Origin: Patescibacteria group bacterium
GTDB taxonomy: Bacteria > Patescibacteriota > Kazan-3B-28 > UBA10110
Direction: 5' to 3'
DNA length: 44,598 nt
Assembly: GCA_016936175.1 (NCBI GenBank)
Contig: JAFGPN010000006.1
Coordinates: forward strand, 1-44,598
Part shown: in pieces, positions 7,886 to 15,587 of the stretch
Position numbering within the stretch: the stretch's first letter is position 1
Layout: every line of letters starts with the position of its first letter
Notes under the pieces: generated by a model
What the model was told of the DNA's origin: nothing
Databases searched by the model: none
The model's input: only the letters and a program-made list of their open reading frames with translations
Translations under genes and position numbers: made by a program

Positions 7886-8602
7886 CTACGGTACGGGGAT
7901 CTCTGCGGGTTTTTCGAAGCTAAATTTATTGATGTGCTCTATCGAACAGGTGCAGGGGATGTTGTGACAAGCCAGACAATTTTTATAAAATAATTCTGCT
8001 GAGCCGTCCGCCACATCAATTCCAGCAGAGTTTGCCACGCCAAAAATACAGGACACAAAGTCAGCCACCTCGTCAGCAATGCTCTGTAGCTGGTCCGGCC
8101 GATGTTCCTGGATATAGGCGTGGATGGCTTCGCTCATCTCACCAGTCTCCTCTGCCCAATGAATGCCGGCATCAGCCAGTGTTCGACCGTTGGTCGGATA
8201 GATATCACTAAACATTTTTTGAAAATCTTTTAAAGTAGCGGGACGCTTAGACTCGTCTATCAATAATTTTGGTCGCCGATCCGGTTTTTGGGTCTGACAA
8301 GTACAAGGACAGGCGGCGCAGTAGGAACACTGATAGGGAAAGCGACACCAAATAACATCTTCGATATTAAAATGGAGTCGATTAACCACTGTCATCGACC
8401 ATGAAAAAGCGTCGAGTAGGTTTAATCTTAACTGTTGCATGTCGCCCTTTCGAATACCTTTTAAAGCTCGCATGGTAAACCGCTGTTGCTGAGCCAAGAT
8501 ATCCGACATCGAAAAATTGCGATCACCGGGCAAATCATAGATATCGCGCATCAGTTGTTGGTAATCCGCAATCGACCCATCTTTGGGGAAACTTCTATCC
8601 AT
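7886..8602 (-). CDS. MazG-like nucleotide pyrophosphohydrolase-type protein with cysteine clusters
   Basis: A 238-residue protein. The start at 8602 is chosen because GGAGGTGA stands directly before this ATG; an upstream in-frame start at 8638 lacks one. Residues 140-200 fit the all-alpha NTP pyrophosphatase (MazG/dUTPase-2-like) pattern, with metal ligands EETGE at 151-155 and DEVAD at 177-181. Two cysteine clusters flank this domain: CSYCAACPCTC at 92-102 and CLACHNIPCTC at 209-219. They look like metal or iron-sulfur sites and are not usual in MazG. The N-terminal 90 residues are helical and unassigned. Family enzymes hydrolyse non-canonical nucleoside triphosphates; the substrate here is unknown. 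It stands alone, divergent from glmS. Confidence 0.65.
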   Translation of the reverse strand: MDRSFPKDGSIADYQQLMRDIYDLPGDRNFSMSDILAQQQRFTMRALKGIRKGDMQQLRLNLLDAFSWSMTVVNRLHFNIEDVIWCRFPYQCSYCAACPCTCQTQKPDRRPKLLIDESKRPATLKDFQKMFSDIYPTNGRTLADAGIHWAEETGEMSEAIHAYIQEHRPDQLQSIADEVADFVSCIFGVANSAGIDVADGSAELFYKNCLACHNIPCTCSIEHINKFSFEKPAEIPVP

Positions 8603-8666
8603 TCTCACCTCCAGATTTAACCCTCCTGGGCTTAGCATAGGAGCTGAGCGGGCTCACTGTCAAACG

Positions 8667-8676
8667 ATGTTATAAT
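8667..8676 (+). promoter_or_regulatory. Extended -10 promoter of glmS
   Basis: TGTTATAAT, an extended -10 form with TATAAT at 8671-8676, lies ten bases before the glmS ATG. No good -35 box is seen. The expected start site leaves a leader of only a few bases. Confidence 0.6.
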
Positions 8677-8686
8677 CAGAAGGCGT

Positions 8687-10495
8687 ATGTGTGGCATCGT
8701 GGGGGCCATTAGTACAAAGGGCAGTGTCACCCCGTTTTTATTAGACGGGCTGAAACGATTAGAATACCGGGGCTACGATAGTGCCGGTTTTTGTGTTGTG
8801 GGAGAGTCTGGTCGCCCCCAAGTATTTAAGCAGACCGGCAAGATATCCGAATTAGCCCACTACCCAGGGGTGTCATCTGTGATGGGAGAGATCGGCATCG
8901 CCCATACTCGATGGGCCACTCACGGGGCGCCTACCGCCATTAATGCCCATCCGCATTTTGATTGCAGTGGTCAGATCGCTATTGTCCATAACGGGATTAT
9001 TGAAAACTACCAAGCCTTAAAACAGTTGCTAACTAACGAGGGGCATAGAATCGTTTCGAATACAGATTCCGAGATAGTGGCCCATCTGATCGAAAAATTT
9101 TATCAGCCTGGCCAGTTAGAGCGGGCGGTATCGACAGCATTAAAGTTGGTGGAGGGTACCTACGGATTAGCGATTATGCATGCCGGGGAGCGAAAGATAG
9201 TGGCCGCTCGCAACGGCTCGCCATTAATTTTAGGGGTGGCCGAAGATGCCATGTTAGTTGCCTCGGACGTTTCGGCGCTAATTAGCAAGACCAATAAAGT
9301 CATCTATCTTAATGACGGCGAAGTGGCTACCTTAACCGAATCTACCTGTGATGTCAGAAACCTGGATGGCGAAAAGGTAAACGGAGTAATCGAAGAGGTG
9401 CGTTGGAGCATCGAACAGATCGCGAAGGGCAATTTTAAACATTTTATGCTCAAAGAGATATTTGAACAGCCGGTGGCTGTGGCTAACACTCTGAGAGGTC
9501 GATTAAAAGAGGGCCGAATCCAGCTAACCATCAATTTAGACATTCAGTCGCTTAATCGAATTATTATCGTAGCTTGCGGCACCAGTTGGCACGCTGGACT
9601 AATTGGCAAATATTTAATAGAAAAATTGGTGAATATCCCAGTGGAAGTGGATTACGCTTCCGAATTTCGCTATCGTGACCCCATTATCGGCAAAAACGAC
9701 TTAATGATAGTTATCTCTCAGTCCGGAGAGACGGCCGATACTTTAGCCGCTTTAAGATTAGCTAAATCTAAACAGGCTACCGTAATTGGTCTGATCAATG
9801 TGGTTGGCTCCACTATTGCCAGGGAAGTTAACTCCGGCATCTATCTTCACGCTGGGCCAGAGATTGGGGTAGCCAGCACTAAAGCCTTTACCTGCCAAGT
9901 TACCGCCCTGACACTCTTAGCCCTTTACTTTAAACAACTAAGAGGGGAGACATTAGACACAGAGCTACTTACCCAGCTTGAACAGTTGCCTAAATCTATA
10001 TCCGATACTCTAGCGCTATCCCCTAAAGTACAGTTGGTGGCGCGCAAATTTGCGGGGGTTAGGGATGCGCTTTATTTGGGGCGCGGATTTAACTTTCCAG
10101 TTAGTTTGGAGGGCGCGCTTAAACTAAAAGAGATCTCTTATATCCATGCCGAAGGTTATCCCTCCGCGGAGATGAAACACGGACCGATTGCACTAATCGA
10201 TAATCAAGTCGCCGCGATATTTGTGGCCCCACACGACGAACTTTACGAAAAGAACGTTAGTAACATCCAAGAGATATTAGCTCGGCAGGGGAGGGTGATG
10301 GTAATCACCGATGAAGCGGATGATAAACTCTCAGATATGGTAGAGCAGACCATTGTGGTGTCGCGTCTGCGCGAAGAGCTGATGCCGATTATTAATGTTA
10401 TCCCGCTACAGCTCCTGGCTTACTACGTGGCCGACGCCAAGGGGCTTGACGTTGATAAACCCCGCAATCTGGCCAAATCGGTTACGGTTGAGTAG
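8687..10495 (+). CDS. glmS: Glutamine-fructose-6-phosphate aminotransferase (isomerizing)
   Basis: A full-length 602-residue GlmS, which makes glucosamine-6-phosphate from fructose-6-phosphate and glutamine, the entry step to UDP-GlcNAc and peptidoglycan. The N-terminal glutaminase domain starts MCGIVGAI with the catalytic Cys directly after Met1, followed by RLEYRGYDSAG, AHTRWATHG and HNGIIENY. Two SIS sugar-isomerase domains follow (ACGTSWHAG; SQSGETADT; ASTKAFTCQ; EISYIHAEGYPSAEMKHGPIALI). The C-terminus DKPRNLAKSVTVE is canonical. There is no room for a glmS ribozyme upstream: the likely mRNA leader is nearly absent. It precedes three small secreted or anchored proteins that may or may not share its transcript. 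Confidence 0.98.
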   Translation: MCGIVGAISTKGSVTPFLLDGLKRLEYRGYDSAGFCVVGESGRPQVFKQTGKISELAHYPGVSSVMGEIGIAHTRWATHGAPTAINAHPHFDCSGQIAIVHNGIIENYQALKQLLTNEGHRIVSNTDSEIVAHLIEKFYQPGQLERAVSTALKLVEGTYGLAIMHAGERKIVAARNGSPLILGVAEDAMLVASDVSALISKTNKVIYLNDGEVATLTESTCDVRNLDGEKVNGVIEEVRWSIEQIAKGNFKHFMLKEIFEQPVAVANTLRGRLKEGRIQLTINLDIQSLNRIIIVACGTSWHAGLIGKYLIEKLVNIPVEVDYASEFRYRDPIIGKNDLMIVISQSGETADTLAALRLAKSKQATVIGLINVVGSTIAREVNSGIYLHAGPEIGVASTKAFTCQVTALTLLALYFKQLRGETLDTELLTQLEQLPKSISDTLALSPKVQLVARKFAGVRDALYLGRGFNFPVSLEGALKLKEISYIHAEGYPSAEMKHGPIALIDNQVAAIFVAPHDELYEKNVSNIQEILARQGRVMVITDEADDKLSDMVEQTIVVSRLREELMPIINVIPLQLLAYYVADAKGLDVDKPRNLAKSVTVE

Positions 10496-10538
10496 TTATT
10501 TGATACGATGTAGTTGTTGTATATTCTAAAGTAACCAT

Positions 10539-10841
10539 ATGATGGCAACCAAAAAATCATCCGGGTTGAGCGCTCCTGCTAAGTTAATCATTTGGATAGT
10601 GGCGCTGGTGGTGGTCGGATACGTGGGTATCAGTTTTATCAGAGGGTACATGGCAGTTGGGGCCGCTTCTTTGATTTTGCCCACCGGTTATAATAGTATC
10701 GTAAAAAATAGTAGCCCTACCGATACTGTCTGTTCAACCTGTGCCGAAACCGGGTGGTTAGCTCCTAAATGTGCGGGTAGTTGCCCAGCGGGGCAGGACT
10801 GTAAGCTGGTGATTGATACCGGCACATGCACCTGCGTATAA
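10539..10841 (+). CDS. Small membrane-anchored cysteine-rich protein
   Basis: A 100-residue protein with one hydrophobic segment at about 16-36 and an outside tail with seven cysteines in CSTCAETGW, CAGSC, QDCKLV and CTCV. The C-terminal cysteine spacing suggests a small disulfide-bonded or metal-binding module. I do not recognise a family. Two ATG codons overlap here (10539 and 10542). A TATATT box at about 10519 may serve as promoter. It is followed by a lipoprotein and another anchored protein. Confidence 0.6.
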   Translation: MMATKKSSGLSAPAKLIIWIVALVVVGYVGISFIRGYMAVGAASLILPTGYNSIVKNSSPTDTVCSTCAETGWLAPKCAGSCPAGQDCKLVIDTGTCTCV

Positions 10842-10881
10842 TTTTTGCTCAGCTAATTTATTGGTCTAACGTAACACCTTA

Positions 10882-11238
10882 ATGAAAAGATATCTGTTGC
10901 CTCTAGCGATGGTCGCCACCTGCTTAATAATTGCGGGTTGCGGCAGTAAAAGTACCACCGTCACTACTGGTGATGGTTCCGTAACGGTTAATAGCTCTGG
11001 CAGTACCAGTTGGTGCCAGGTTGGAAGCGATTGGAACTACCAGGGTACGGATGGCACAGCTGGGGAGTGGAAGATTCAGGAGTTAATGAGTGGCGGTCAG
11101 TACGATGGGCTCTGTCACGTAGTCTATAGTGGCCAGGGCGTCTCCTCCGATTATTATTTTGATGAGAGTGGTGAAAATGGCTTTGTGGAGATGACTCTGC
11201 CTAACGGACAGAAGTTCTCGCAATCCTGGAGCAAGTAA
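10882..11238 (+). CDS. Small lipoprotein of unknown function
   Basis: A 118-residue protein with a short lipoprotein signal MKRYLLPLAMVATCLIIAGC (lipobox IAGC, modified Cys20). A Thr/Ser/Gly-rich linker is followed by a compact domain with two cysteines (WCQVGSDWNYQG ... DGLCHVVYSG) that may form a disulfide. The pattern is a small beta-rich exported domain; no family is recognised. It lies 10-14 bases before the next gene, so the two are probably co-transcribed. Confidence 0.65.
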   Translation: MKRYLLPLAMVATCLIIAGCGSKSTTVTTGDGSVTVNSSGSTSWCQVGSDWNYQGTDGTAGEWKIQELMSGGQYDGLCHVVYSGQGVSSDYYFDESGENGFVEMTLPNGQKFSQSWSK

Positions 11239-11251
11239 TCATTTAAGTTTG

Positions 11252-11974
11252 ATGAAAATCGTCTATTGGATTTTAGGGCTGATTCTGGTTGGGGGTGTTG
11301 GCTATCTTGGATATCGCATGGTCACCCAGAGCCCTCCTTCTAATATCGATAACACCACCAATGACGATAATACGGATCGTCAACCCAGTAACGATAATAC
11401 AGATCGTCAACCCGATATCGTTGCCTTAAAGCCAGTTATCTACCTCTATCCAGAGAGTGCTATCAACGTATCGGTGAATGTTAAGCCGACTACCGGGTTG
11501 TCTTATACCGAACCCACTATAGGAGTTAACGGGTGGAACGTTACCGCTACTCCCGATGGCACGATTTGGTCTCTGGATGGAAAGACCTGGCCTTATCTGT
11601 TTTGGGAAGGAAATCCATGGAGTATTCCTATCCCCAAAGAGGGGTTTGTTGTCGCCCAAACCAACCTTGATGGTTTCTTCGACGAGAAACTATCCCTGCT
11701 AGGATTAGCCACCAAAGAGATCAGCGATTTTAAGGAATACTGGCTCCCCATAATGCAAGATAAGCCATATTATTTCATCACTTTCATCTCGCAATCGGTT
11801 TTTGATGCGTATGCTCCACTGACGGTTAACCCTGCACCCGATACCGTCATCCGCGTATTTTTTCACCATCAAGGGTTAGATCGGTTGGTTCCAGTCACCG
11901 AGCAAGTATTAACCCCGGCTCCGGAGCGGATTGGGTTTACGCTAGTAGAGTGGGGCGGTAACGGATACCTTTAG
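11252..11974 (+). CDS. Membrane-anchored conserved protein with KPVIYLYPE domain
   Basis: A 240-residue protein with an N-terminal transmembrane anchor (about 4-22) and a low-complexity linker in which NDNTDRQPS is repeated. A globular outer domain begins KPVIYLYPESAINVSVNV and continues through GWNVTATPDGTIW, YLFWEGNPW, GFVVAQTNLDGFFDEKLSLLGL, EYWLPIMQDKPYYFITF and PDTVIRVFF. I recall this domain as a widespread conserved protein of unknown function in bacterial genomes, but cannot name it. The ATG at 11252 is preferred over a TTG one codon earlier. It appears to be the last of three exported proteins after glmS. Confidence 0.65.
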   Translation: MKIVYWILGLILVGGVGYLGYRMVTQSPPSNIDNTTNDDNTDRQPSNDNTDRQPDIVALKPVIYLYPESAINVSVNVKPTTGLSYTEPTIGVNGWNVTATPDGTIWSLDGKTWPYLFWEGNPWSIPIPKEGFVVAQTNLDGFFDEKLSLLGLATKEISDFKEYWLPIMQDKPYYFITFISQSVFDAYAPLTVNPAPDTVIRVFFHHQGLDRLVPVTEQVLTPAPERIGFTLVEWGGNGYL

Positions 11975-12017
11975 GGCTAGCCATTATCATTCGGATTTAC
12001 TTTTACGGGTTATTTTG

Positions 12018-12080
12018 TATAATTAATTTGAGGTAGGCAATCGTTGTGAGCGGCCAGTCCGTTATCGGACGGGCTTTTTC
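12018..12080 (+). promoter_or_regulatory. Promoter followed at once by a terminator
   Basis: TATAAT at 12018-12023 is followed about 35 bases later by GTCCG/CGGAC (12058-12071) with a GGGCTTTTTCTTTT tail, a rho-independent terminator. A transcript from this box would be only about 50 bases unless it reads through toward the small membrane protein at 12245. This is either a short RNA or an attenuated leader. Confidence 0.45.
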
Positions 12081-12091
12081 TTTTGTTTACT

Positions 12092-12201
12092 CCATTAGAA
12101 ATCGCTGATGAGATTTGACTAATGGGGTCAGCGGCAAGTGGAACGACAGTCGGCCCACTGTAGTCCGGATTATCCCCAGGGCTTCTCCGGATTTCTAATG
12201 G
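12092..12201 (+). ncRNA. Structured leader with two mutually exclusive folds
   Basis: CCATTAGAAAT (12092-12102) is perfectly complementary to ATTTCTAATGG (12191-12201), closing a multi-branch fold with three arms: CGCTGA/TCAGCG (12103-12108/12128-12133), AGTGG/CCACT (about 12137-12141/12155-12159) and CCGGA/TCCGG (about 12165-12169/12186-12190). The same 5' strand can instead pair with a nearer CTAATGG (12119-12125), with AAATC/GATTT continuing the stem. The two folds exclude each other, as in riboswitches. It lies 43 bases before the start of a small membrane protein with a strong ribosome site. I could not match it to a known class. Confidence 0.4.
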
Positions 12202-12244
12202 GGTTTATCAAGTTATATTTATTAATGTCCAAGGAGGACAGGAC

Positions 12245-12526
12245 ATGAAAGATAGAGTTAACGCTCACAAGCTTGGTTTGATCGTAGGTTTGTTCGCCGC
12301 CATTGTTCATATTATCTGGTCGCTGATGGTAGTTGGGGGCATGGCCCAAAACTACATGGACTGGCTATTCGGGTTGCATATGCTTAACAACCCATTTATG
12401 GTCGGTGTTTTTAGTTGGGGGACCGCTATCTACCTCTGGATAGCTGCATTTGTTATCGGCTATATCCTGGGTTGGATCTTGGCTTGGGTTCACAACACCG
12501 TTCACGGCAGTAAAAAAAGGAAATAA
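12245..12526 (+). CDS. Small two-transmembrane protein
   Basis: A 93-residue membrane protein with hydrophobic segments at about 8-30 and 60-82 and a lysine-rich C-terminus. AGGAGG stands eight bases before the ATG. I recall similar short two-span proteins of unknown function in Patescibacteria but cannot name a family. It has an unusual long upstream leader with a structured element (12092-12201), suggesting regulated expression. Confidence 0.7.
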   Translation: MKDRVNAHKLGLIVGLFAAIVHIIWSLMVVGGMAQNYMDWLFGLHMLNNPFMVGVFSWGTAIYLWIAAFVIGYILGWILAWVHNTVHGSKKRK

Positions 12527-12550
12527 TCTCTAGTTTATTATCTTGTGTGC

Positions 12551-12583
12551 GTAAAACACTCTCTTTAAGGGGGTGTTTTACTA
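12551..12583 (+). terminator. Terminator-like hairpin after the small membrane protein
   Basis: GTAAAACAC (12551-12559) pairs perfectly with GTGTTTTAC (12573-12581). The T-run lies inside the 3' arm. It ends only about a dozen bases before the next gene's start codon. Confidence 0.5.
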
Positions 12584-12595
12584 TAGAATATAGAT

Positions 12596-13138
12596 ATGCA
12601 GCACTCAGTCCTCCTGATCATCTTGATTCTGCTGGTGATTGGTCTCGTGCTCGAGGTGTTCTGGTTTGTCTCCGTCCTCCAGTCGATTGCTGGCGGAGCC
12701 CCCTTTATCTCTCTCAGCCGAAAACGGGCGAGAGAGGCCTGGGCCGCGGTCGGTCTACAGCCAGGGGAGGTTATCTACGAATTGGGTTGCGGCGATGCCC
12801 GACACCTGGTTTACGCTTGCCGGCAATACCTGGTGGCCGGTGTAGGCATCGACATCTCTTGGTGGCCGTTGATGTGGGCCTGGCTGCGAATTGGTCTTAG
12901 TGGCATGCGCCGGCGGGTACGACTAATCTGGCGAAACATTCATAAGGTTAATCTATCTAATGCGGACGTAGTGTACCTGTACTTGGGCCAAAAATTATCC
13001 GATTCTCTCAGGGAAAAGTTTCGACAAGAGCTAAAACCGGGTTCGCGAATCATCTCCGTCCAGTTTCCTTTAACCGATTGGCAGCCAACCAACGTAATCG
13101 GTGATGCTCAACACCCCACCTACATCTATCGGATTTAA
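12596..13138 (+). CDS. Membrane-anchored SAM methyltransferase, FAM173-like
   Basis: A 180-residue protein with one N-terminal transmembrane segment (about 4-30) followed by a compact class I methyltransferase. Motif I is VIYELGCGDARHL at about 59-71; GVGIDISWWPL supplies the acidic residue. A late motif KPGSRIISVQFPLTDWQPT resembles the FAM173/ATP-synthase-c lysine methyltransferase group, in which a membrane anchor and small size are also usual. The substrate is not shown; a membrane protein is a reasonable guess. The TATAGA box eight bases before the ATG suggests a very short leader. Confidence 0.7.
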   Translation: MQHSVLLIILILLVIGLVLEVFWFVSVLQSIAGGAPFISLSRKRAREAWAAVGLQPGEVIYELGCGDARHLVYACRQYLVAGVGIDISWWPLMWAWLRIGLSGMRRRVRLIWRNIHKVNLSNADVVYLYLGQKLSDSLREKFRQELKPGSRIISVQFPLTDWQPTNVIGDAQHPTYIYRI

Positions 13139-13165
13139 AGTATAATAACTTAGTAAATAAATTTT

Positions 13166-13999
13166 ATGTCTTCGGAAGCTATCCAAGGATATTTTGTTGA
13201 CGGCTATGGTTTGTTGTTAGAGCACGCCCAGCTTTCGATAGCTAATCTGGCATCGGTTTTTAATCTGGTTACGATTCTGGACATCTTGTTGGTTTTGGGC
13301 ATAGTCAGTTGGCTGTGGCTTAAGATTCGCCACACCGCTTTAGCTCGAGGGCTCCCCAATTTTATTGTCCTGTTACTTTTATTTGTAATTAGCAAGATGC
13401 TGGGTCTAGTGGCTATCTCGATATTATCATTGGCATTGATGGTAGTTTTGTTGGTGGCAGCCATCTTGATCTATAGTTCTGATCTACAAAAAATTGTTGA
13501 AGGGGCATTTATCAGCCAGCGAGCTGTTGGTCGCATAAAAACCTTAAGTGATGCCGATGCCAACGAGTTTATTCGTGAGCTATCGGATACGGTGGGGGCT
13601 TTGGCTAAGCTTCAGATTCCCTCGTTGTTGGTGGTGCGGGTGACTAAACCGGTCAGCCGCTTGATTGAACAAGGGATGCCCTTGCAGGCACCGTTTAATC
13701 GGGATTTTGTGATCGACACTTTTTCGCATCGCTCTAAGTTGTCTGCTGGGGCGATGATAGTTGATCGGGGGTTAATTGTGGCGGCAGGTTCCACACTAAC
13801 GGTTACCTCACCCAAGCGGTTTCCCTTTAGCTTAGACAACCCTGCCATTCGCCAAACGGCTACCCATTGGGAGGCATTGGTAATTATTACCAGTAAGGGC
13901 ACGGATACTGTCTCGCTTCTTCACAAAAATAATACCTACGCCAAACTGGCAACTGGGAGTTTAGAGCGTGTGCTCAAAAGTGTCTTGCTGGCCAAGTAA
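13166..13999 (+). CDS. CdaA-like membrane protein with degenerate diadenylate cyclase domain
   Basis: A 277-residue protein with CdaA architecture: three N-terminal hydrophobic segments (about 36-55, 62-80, 82-105) and then a DAC-type domain (about 110-260). CdaA makes c-di-AMP and is usually followed by YbbR/CdaR, as it is here after an inserted GIY-YIG gene. The catalytic motifs are not intact. The DGA motif reads SAGA at 193-196, with Ala194 in place of the essential Asp. The region that should hold RHR reads IRQTATHW (228-235) and seems shortened. The alignable neighbours (AMIVDRGLIVAAGSTL; ALVIITSKGTDTVSLL) make the assignment firm. Probably an inactive or altered-function relative, perhaps a structural or sensing subunit. 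Confidence 0.75.
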   Translation: MSSEAIQGYFVDGYGLLLEHAQLSIANLASVFNLVTILDILLVLGIVSWLWLKIRHTALARGLPNFIVLLLLFVISKMLGLVAISILSLALMVVLLVAAILIYSSDLQKIVEGAFISQRAVGRIKTLSDADANEFIRELSDTVGALAKLQIPSLLVVRVTKPVSRLIEQGMPLQAPFNRDFVIDTFSHRSKLSAGAMIVDRGLIVAAGSTLTVTSPKRFPFSLDNPAIRQTATHWEALVIITSKGTDTVSLLHKNNTYAKLATGSLERVLKSVLLAK

Positions 14000-14014
14000 C
14001 ATTGAAGAGGGTTT

Positions 14015-14294
14015 ACCCCGTTAGAGTTGTTGGGAATGATATATACATATGTTATCCGAAGCGCCAAAGATGGCAGACTATATACTGGCTCAACCAATAA
14101 CCTACGGGAACGACTGAGCCAACATAAGTCTGGGCTTGTAAGCTTAACTAAAAATCGCGGCCCGCTTACTTTGATTTACTATGAAGCCTGTACAAACGAC
14201 CATGATGCACGAATTAGGGAGAAATATCTTAAAACTGGCATGGGTAAACGTTATATCCGAAATCGGCTCAGTCGTTTCCTAACTCTAACGGGGT
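14015..14294 (+). mobile_element. Inverted-repeat-bounded GIY-YIG unit 1
   Basis: ACCCCGTTAGAGTT at 14015-14028 is matched by its exact reverse complement AACTCTAACGGGGT at 14281-14294. Between them lies one gene, a GIY-YIG nuclease. The unit of 280 bases fills the gap between the cdaA-like gene and ybbR, normally adjacent genes. The right repeat encodes the last residues of the nuclease and contains the GTG start of ybbR. No target duplication is evident. Confidence 0.55.
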
Positions 14295-14296
14295 GA
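14036..14296 (+). CDS. Solitary GIY-YIG endonuclease-domain protein (unit 1)
   Basis: An 86-residue single-domain protein starting MIYTYVIRSAKDGRLYTGSTNNLRERLSQHKSG. The two tyrosines with the intervening strand, the Arg of LRERL and the Glu of REKYLKTGMGKRYIRNRL match the catalytic pattern of the stand-alone GIY-YIG family (COG2827/UPF0213, related to the UvrC nuclease domain). TTG codons at 14027 and 14030 are in frame, but the ATG at 14036 gives the canonical start. Its stop overlaps the ybbR start (GTGA). It is bounded by perfect 14-base inverted repeats. It may be the gene that mobilises the unit, but that is inference. Confidence 0.85.
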   Translation: MIYTYVIRSAKDGRLYTGSTNNLRERLSQHKSGLVSLTKNRGPLTLIYYEACTNDHDARIREKYLKTGMGKRYIRNRLSRFLTLTG

Positions 14297-15489
14297 AACT
14301 AAGTTGGCAGAAACAATTCGGCTATCTGATCTTTGTGGCTATCCTATTGTGGTTAGCGGCTTTTGGCATTAGCTATCAATCTTTTAATATAGAACTTCAA
14401 CCTACGGTAACCAATCTGGTTAGTGGGCTGGCTTTGGCGGACAATCCCGAGCCTATTACGGCAGTCATCAGGGCTCGTGTCGGTGTGGCTTATCGTTTAA
14501 AGTCTAGCGGAGCCGTAACCGCCGAATTTGATCTAAGCACCGCTTCAATCGAGGGGAACTATCAGGTAACGCCAGATATAGTCGTAAACCTTAAAGACGC
14601 CTGGCTAATTAGTGCCCAGCCAGAGAAGGTTGAGGTTAAATTAGTGCCGGCGGTAACTCGGACCATTAGTTTGGTGGCCGAACCAGTTGGTTTTCCGGCA
14701 ACCGGTTTTTCTTTAGGAGAGCTCACCGTTACTCCCTCCACTGTCGATATTACAGGGCCGGCCAGCGTGGTTGATGTTATTAGCGAAGCCAGGGTGCCGG
14801 TAAATGTTAAACGAAGAAACAGCAATTTTACCGCTTTTGGCCGGCCACAAGTCAGTGATGTAGATGGTCATCCGGTTGTTAATGTTACTTTTTCTCCCAA
14901 CCAAGTTAGTGTGGCGGTTAACATCAAAATTGGTGATAGTTTTAAAACTATTGGTTTAGTGCCAACCTTCACTGGTGAATTAGCGCCGGGTTACTGGGTG
15001 TCTTACGTCGAATTTGAGCCCCCTACTTTAACCTTGAGGGGTAGTGCCGAAAAGTTATCTGCTATCGATAGCCTTCCAACCACGGCAATCAAGTTGGCGA
15101 ATAGATCGGCTAATTTTACCGATAAGGTGTCTGCCGAACTACCAGCTGGGGTAGTGCTGGTCTCTCCCAATTTAGTTAACGTTAAAATTAAAGTGGCAAT
15201 GTTAGCTAACAATCGCACCCTGGTTTTAATCCCTAGCTATGCCAATATCACCGAAGGATTAAGTGTCACCTCGGTTACTCCGCCGACCGTTCTGGTGGTT
15301 CTTTCGGGCGCGGCCGATAGACTTTCGGGGCTTTCGCGGGCTAACGTCTCTTTGGCGCTGGACTTGCGTGGTCGCCTAAGTGGTTCTAATATGGTTGATC
15401 TGACCCAAGAGATGTTTGAAGTGCCTGCGGATGTTGAGGTAATCAGCTTTGAACCTGCTACTCTCGAGGTTAGTCTAACCAAATCTTAG
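14293..15489 (+). CDS. YbbR/CdaR-like extracytoplasmic repeat protein
   Basis: A 398-residue protein with one N-terminal transmembrane anchor (about 9-28) and a long extracytoplasmic part of four YbbR-type beta repeats. The recurring cues are VEVKLVPAVTRTISLVAEPVG ... LTVTPSTVDITGPASVVDVI, then similar units near 225-260 and 305-340 (PPTLTLRGSAEKLSAI; PPTVLVVLSGAADRLSGL). In other bacteria YbbR (CdaR) binds and modulates CdaA. Its place after the CdaA-like gene supports pairing with it. It begins with GTG at 14293, overlapping the stop of the inserted GIY-YIG gene. The usual third gene, glmM, is not next. Confidence 0.88.
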   Translation: MKLSWQKQFGYLIFVAILLWLAAFGISYQSFNIELQPTVTNLVSGLALADNPEPITAVIRARVGVAYRLKSSGAVTAEFDLSTASIEGNYQVTPDIVVNLKDAWLISAQPEKVEVKLVPAVTRTISLVAEPVGFPATGFSLGELTVTPSTVDITGPASVVDVISEARVPVNVKRRNSNFTAFGRPQVSDVDGHPVVNVTFSPNQVSVAVNIKIGDSFKTIGLVPTFTGELAPGYWVSYVEFEPPTLTLRGSAEKLSAIDSLPTTAIKLANRSANFTDKVSAELPAGVVLVSPNLVNVKIKVAMLANNRTLVLIPSYANITEGLSVTSVTPPTVLVVLSGAADRLSGLSRANVSLALDLRGRLSGSNMVDLTQEMFEVPADVEVISFEPATLEVSLTKS

Positions 15490-15498
15490 CTCCCACCC

Positions 15499-15572
15499 GT
15501 CATTCCGGACCGGCTCGCCGCAGGTGAAGTCAGAATCCGGAATCTAGGATCCTGAACTAAATTCAGGATGAC
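15499..15572. repeat. Intergenic double-hairpin repeat (GTCAT...ATGAC)
   Basis: Begins GTCATTCCGGA and ends TTCAGGATGAC, with internal pairs TTCCGGA/TCCGGAA and ATCCTGAA/TTCAGGAT. It belongs to the same loose family as the repeats at 21401, 26378, 36321 and 41391, all sharing GTCAT/ATGAC ends and hairpin arms. Confidence 0.7.
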
Positions 15573-15587
15573 AAAGGAAAACCCTCT

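Noticed and set aside
8640-8686. A glmS ribozyme before glmS
   Set aside because: The gap is too short, no conserved core is present, and the -10 box is ten bases before the ATG.
12105-12150. CTGATGAG in the structured leader as a hammerhead core
   Set aside because: No GAAA partner or matching stem II follows; the two-state hairpin reading explains the region better.
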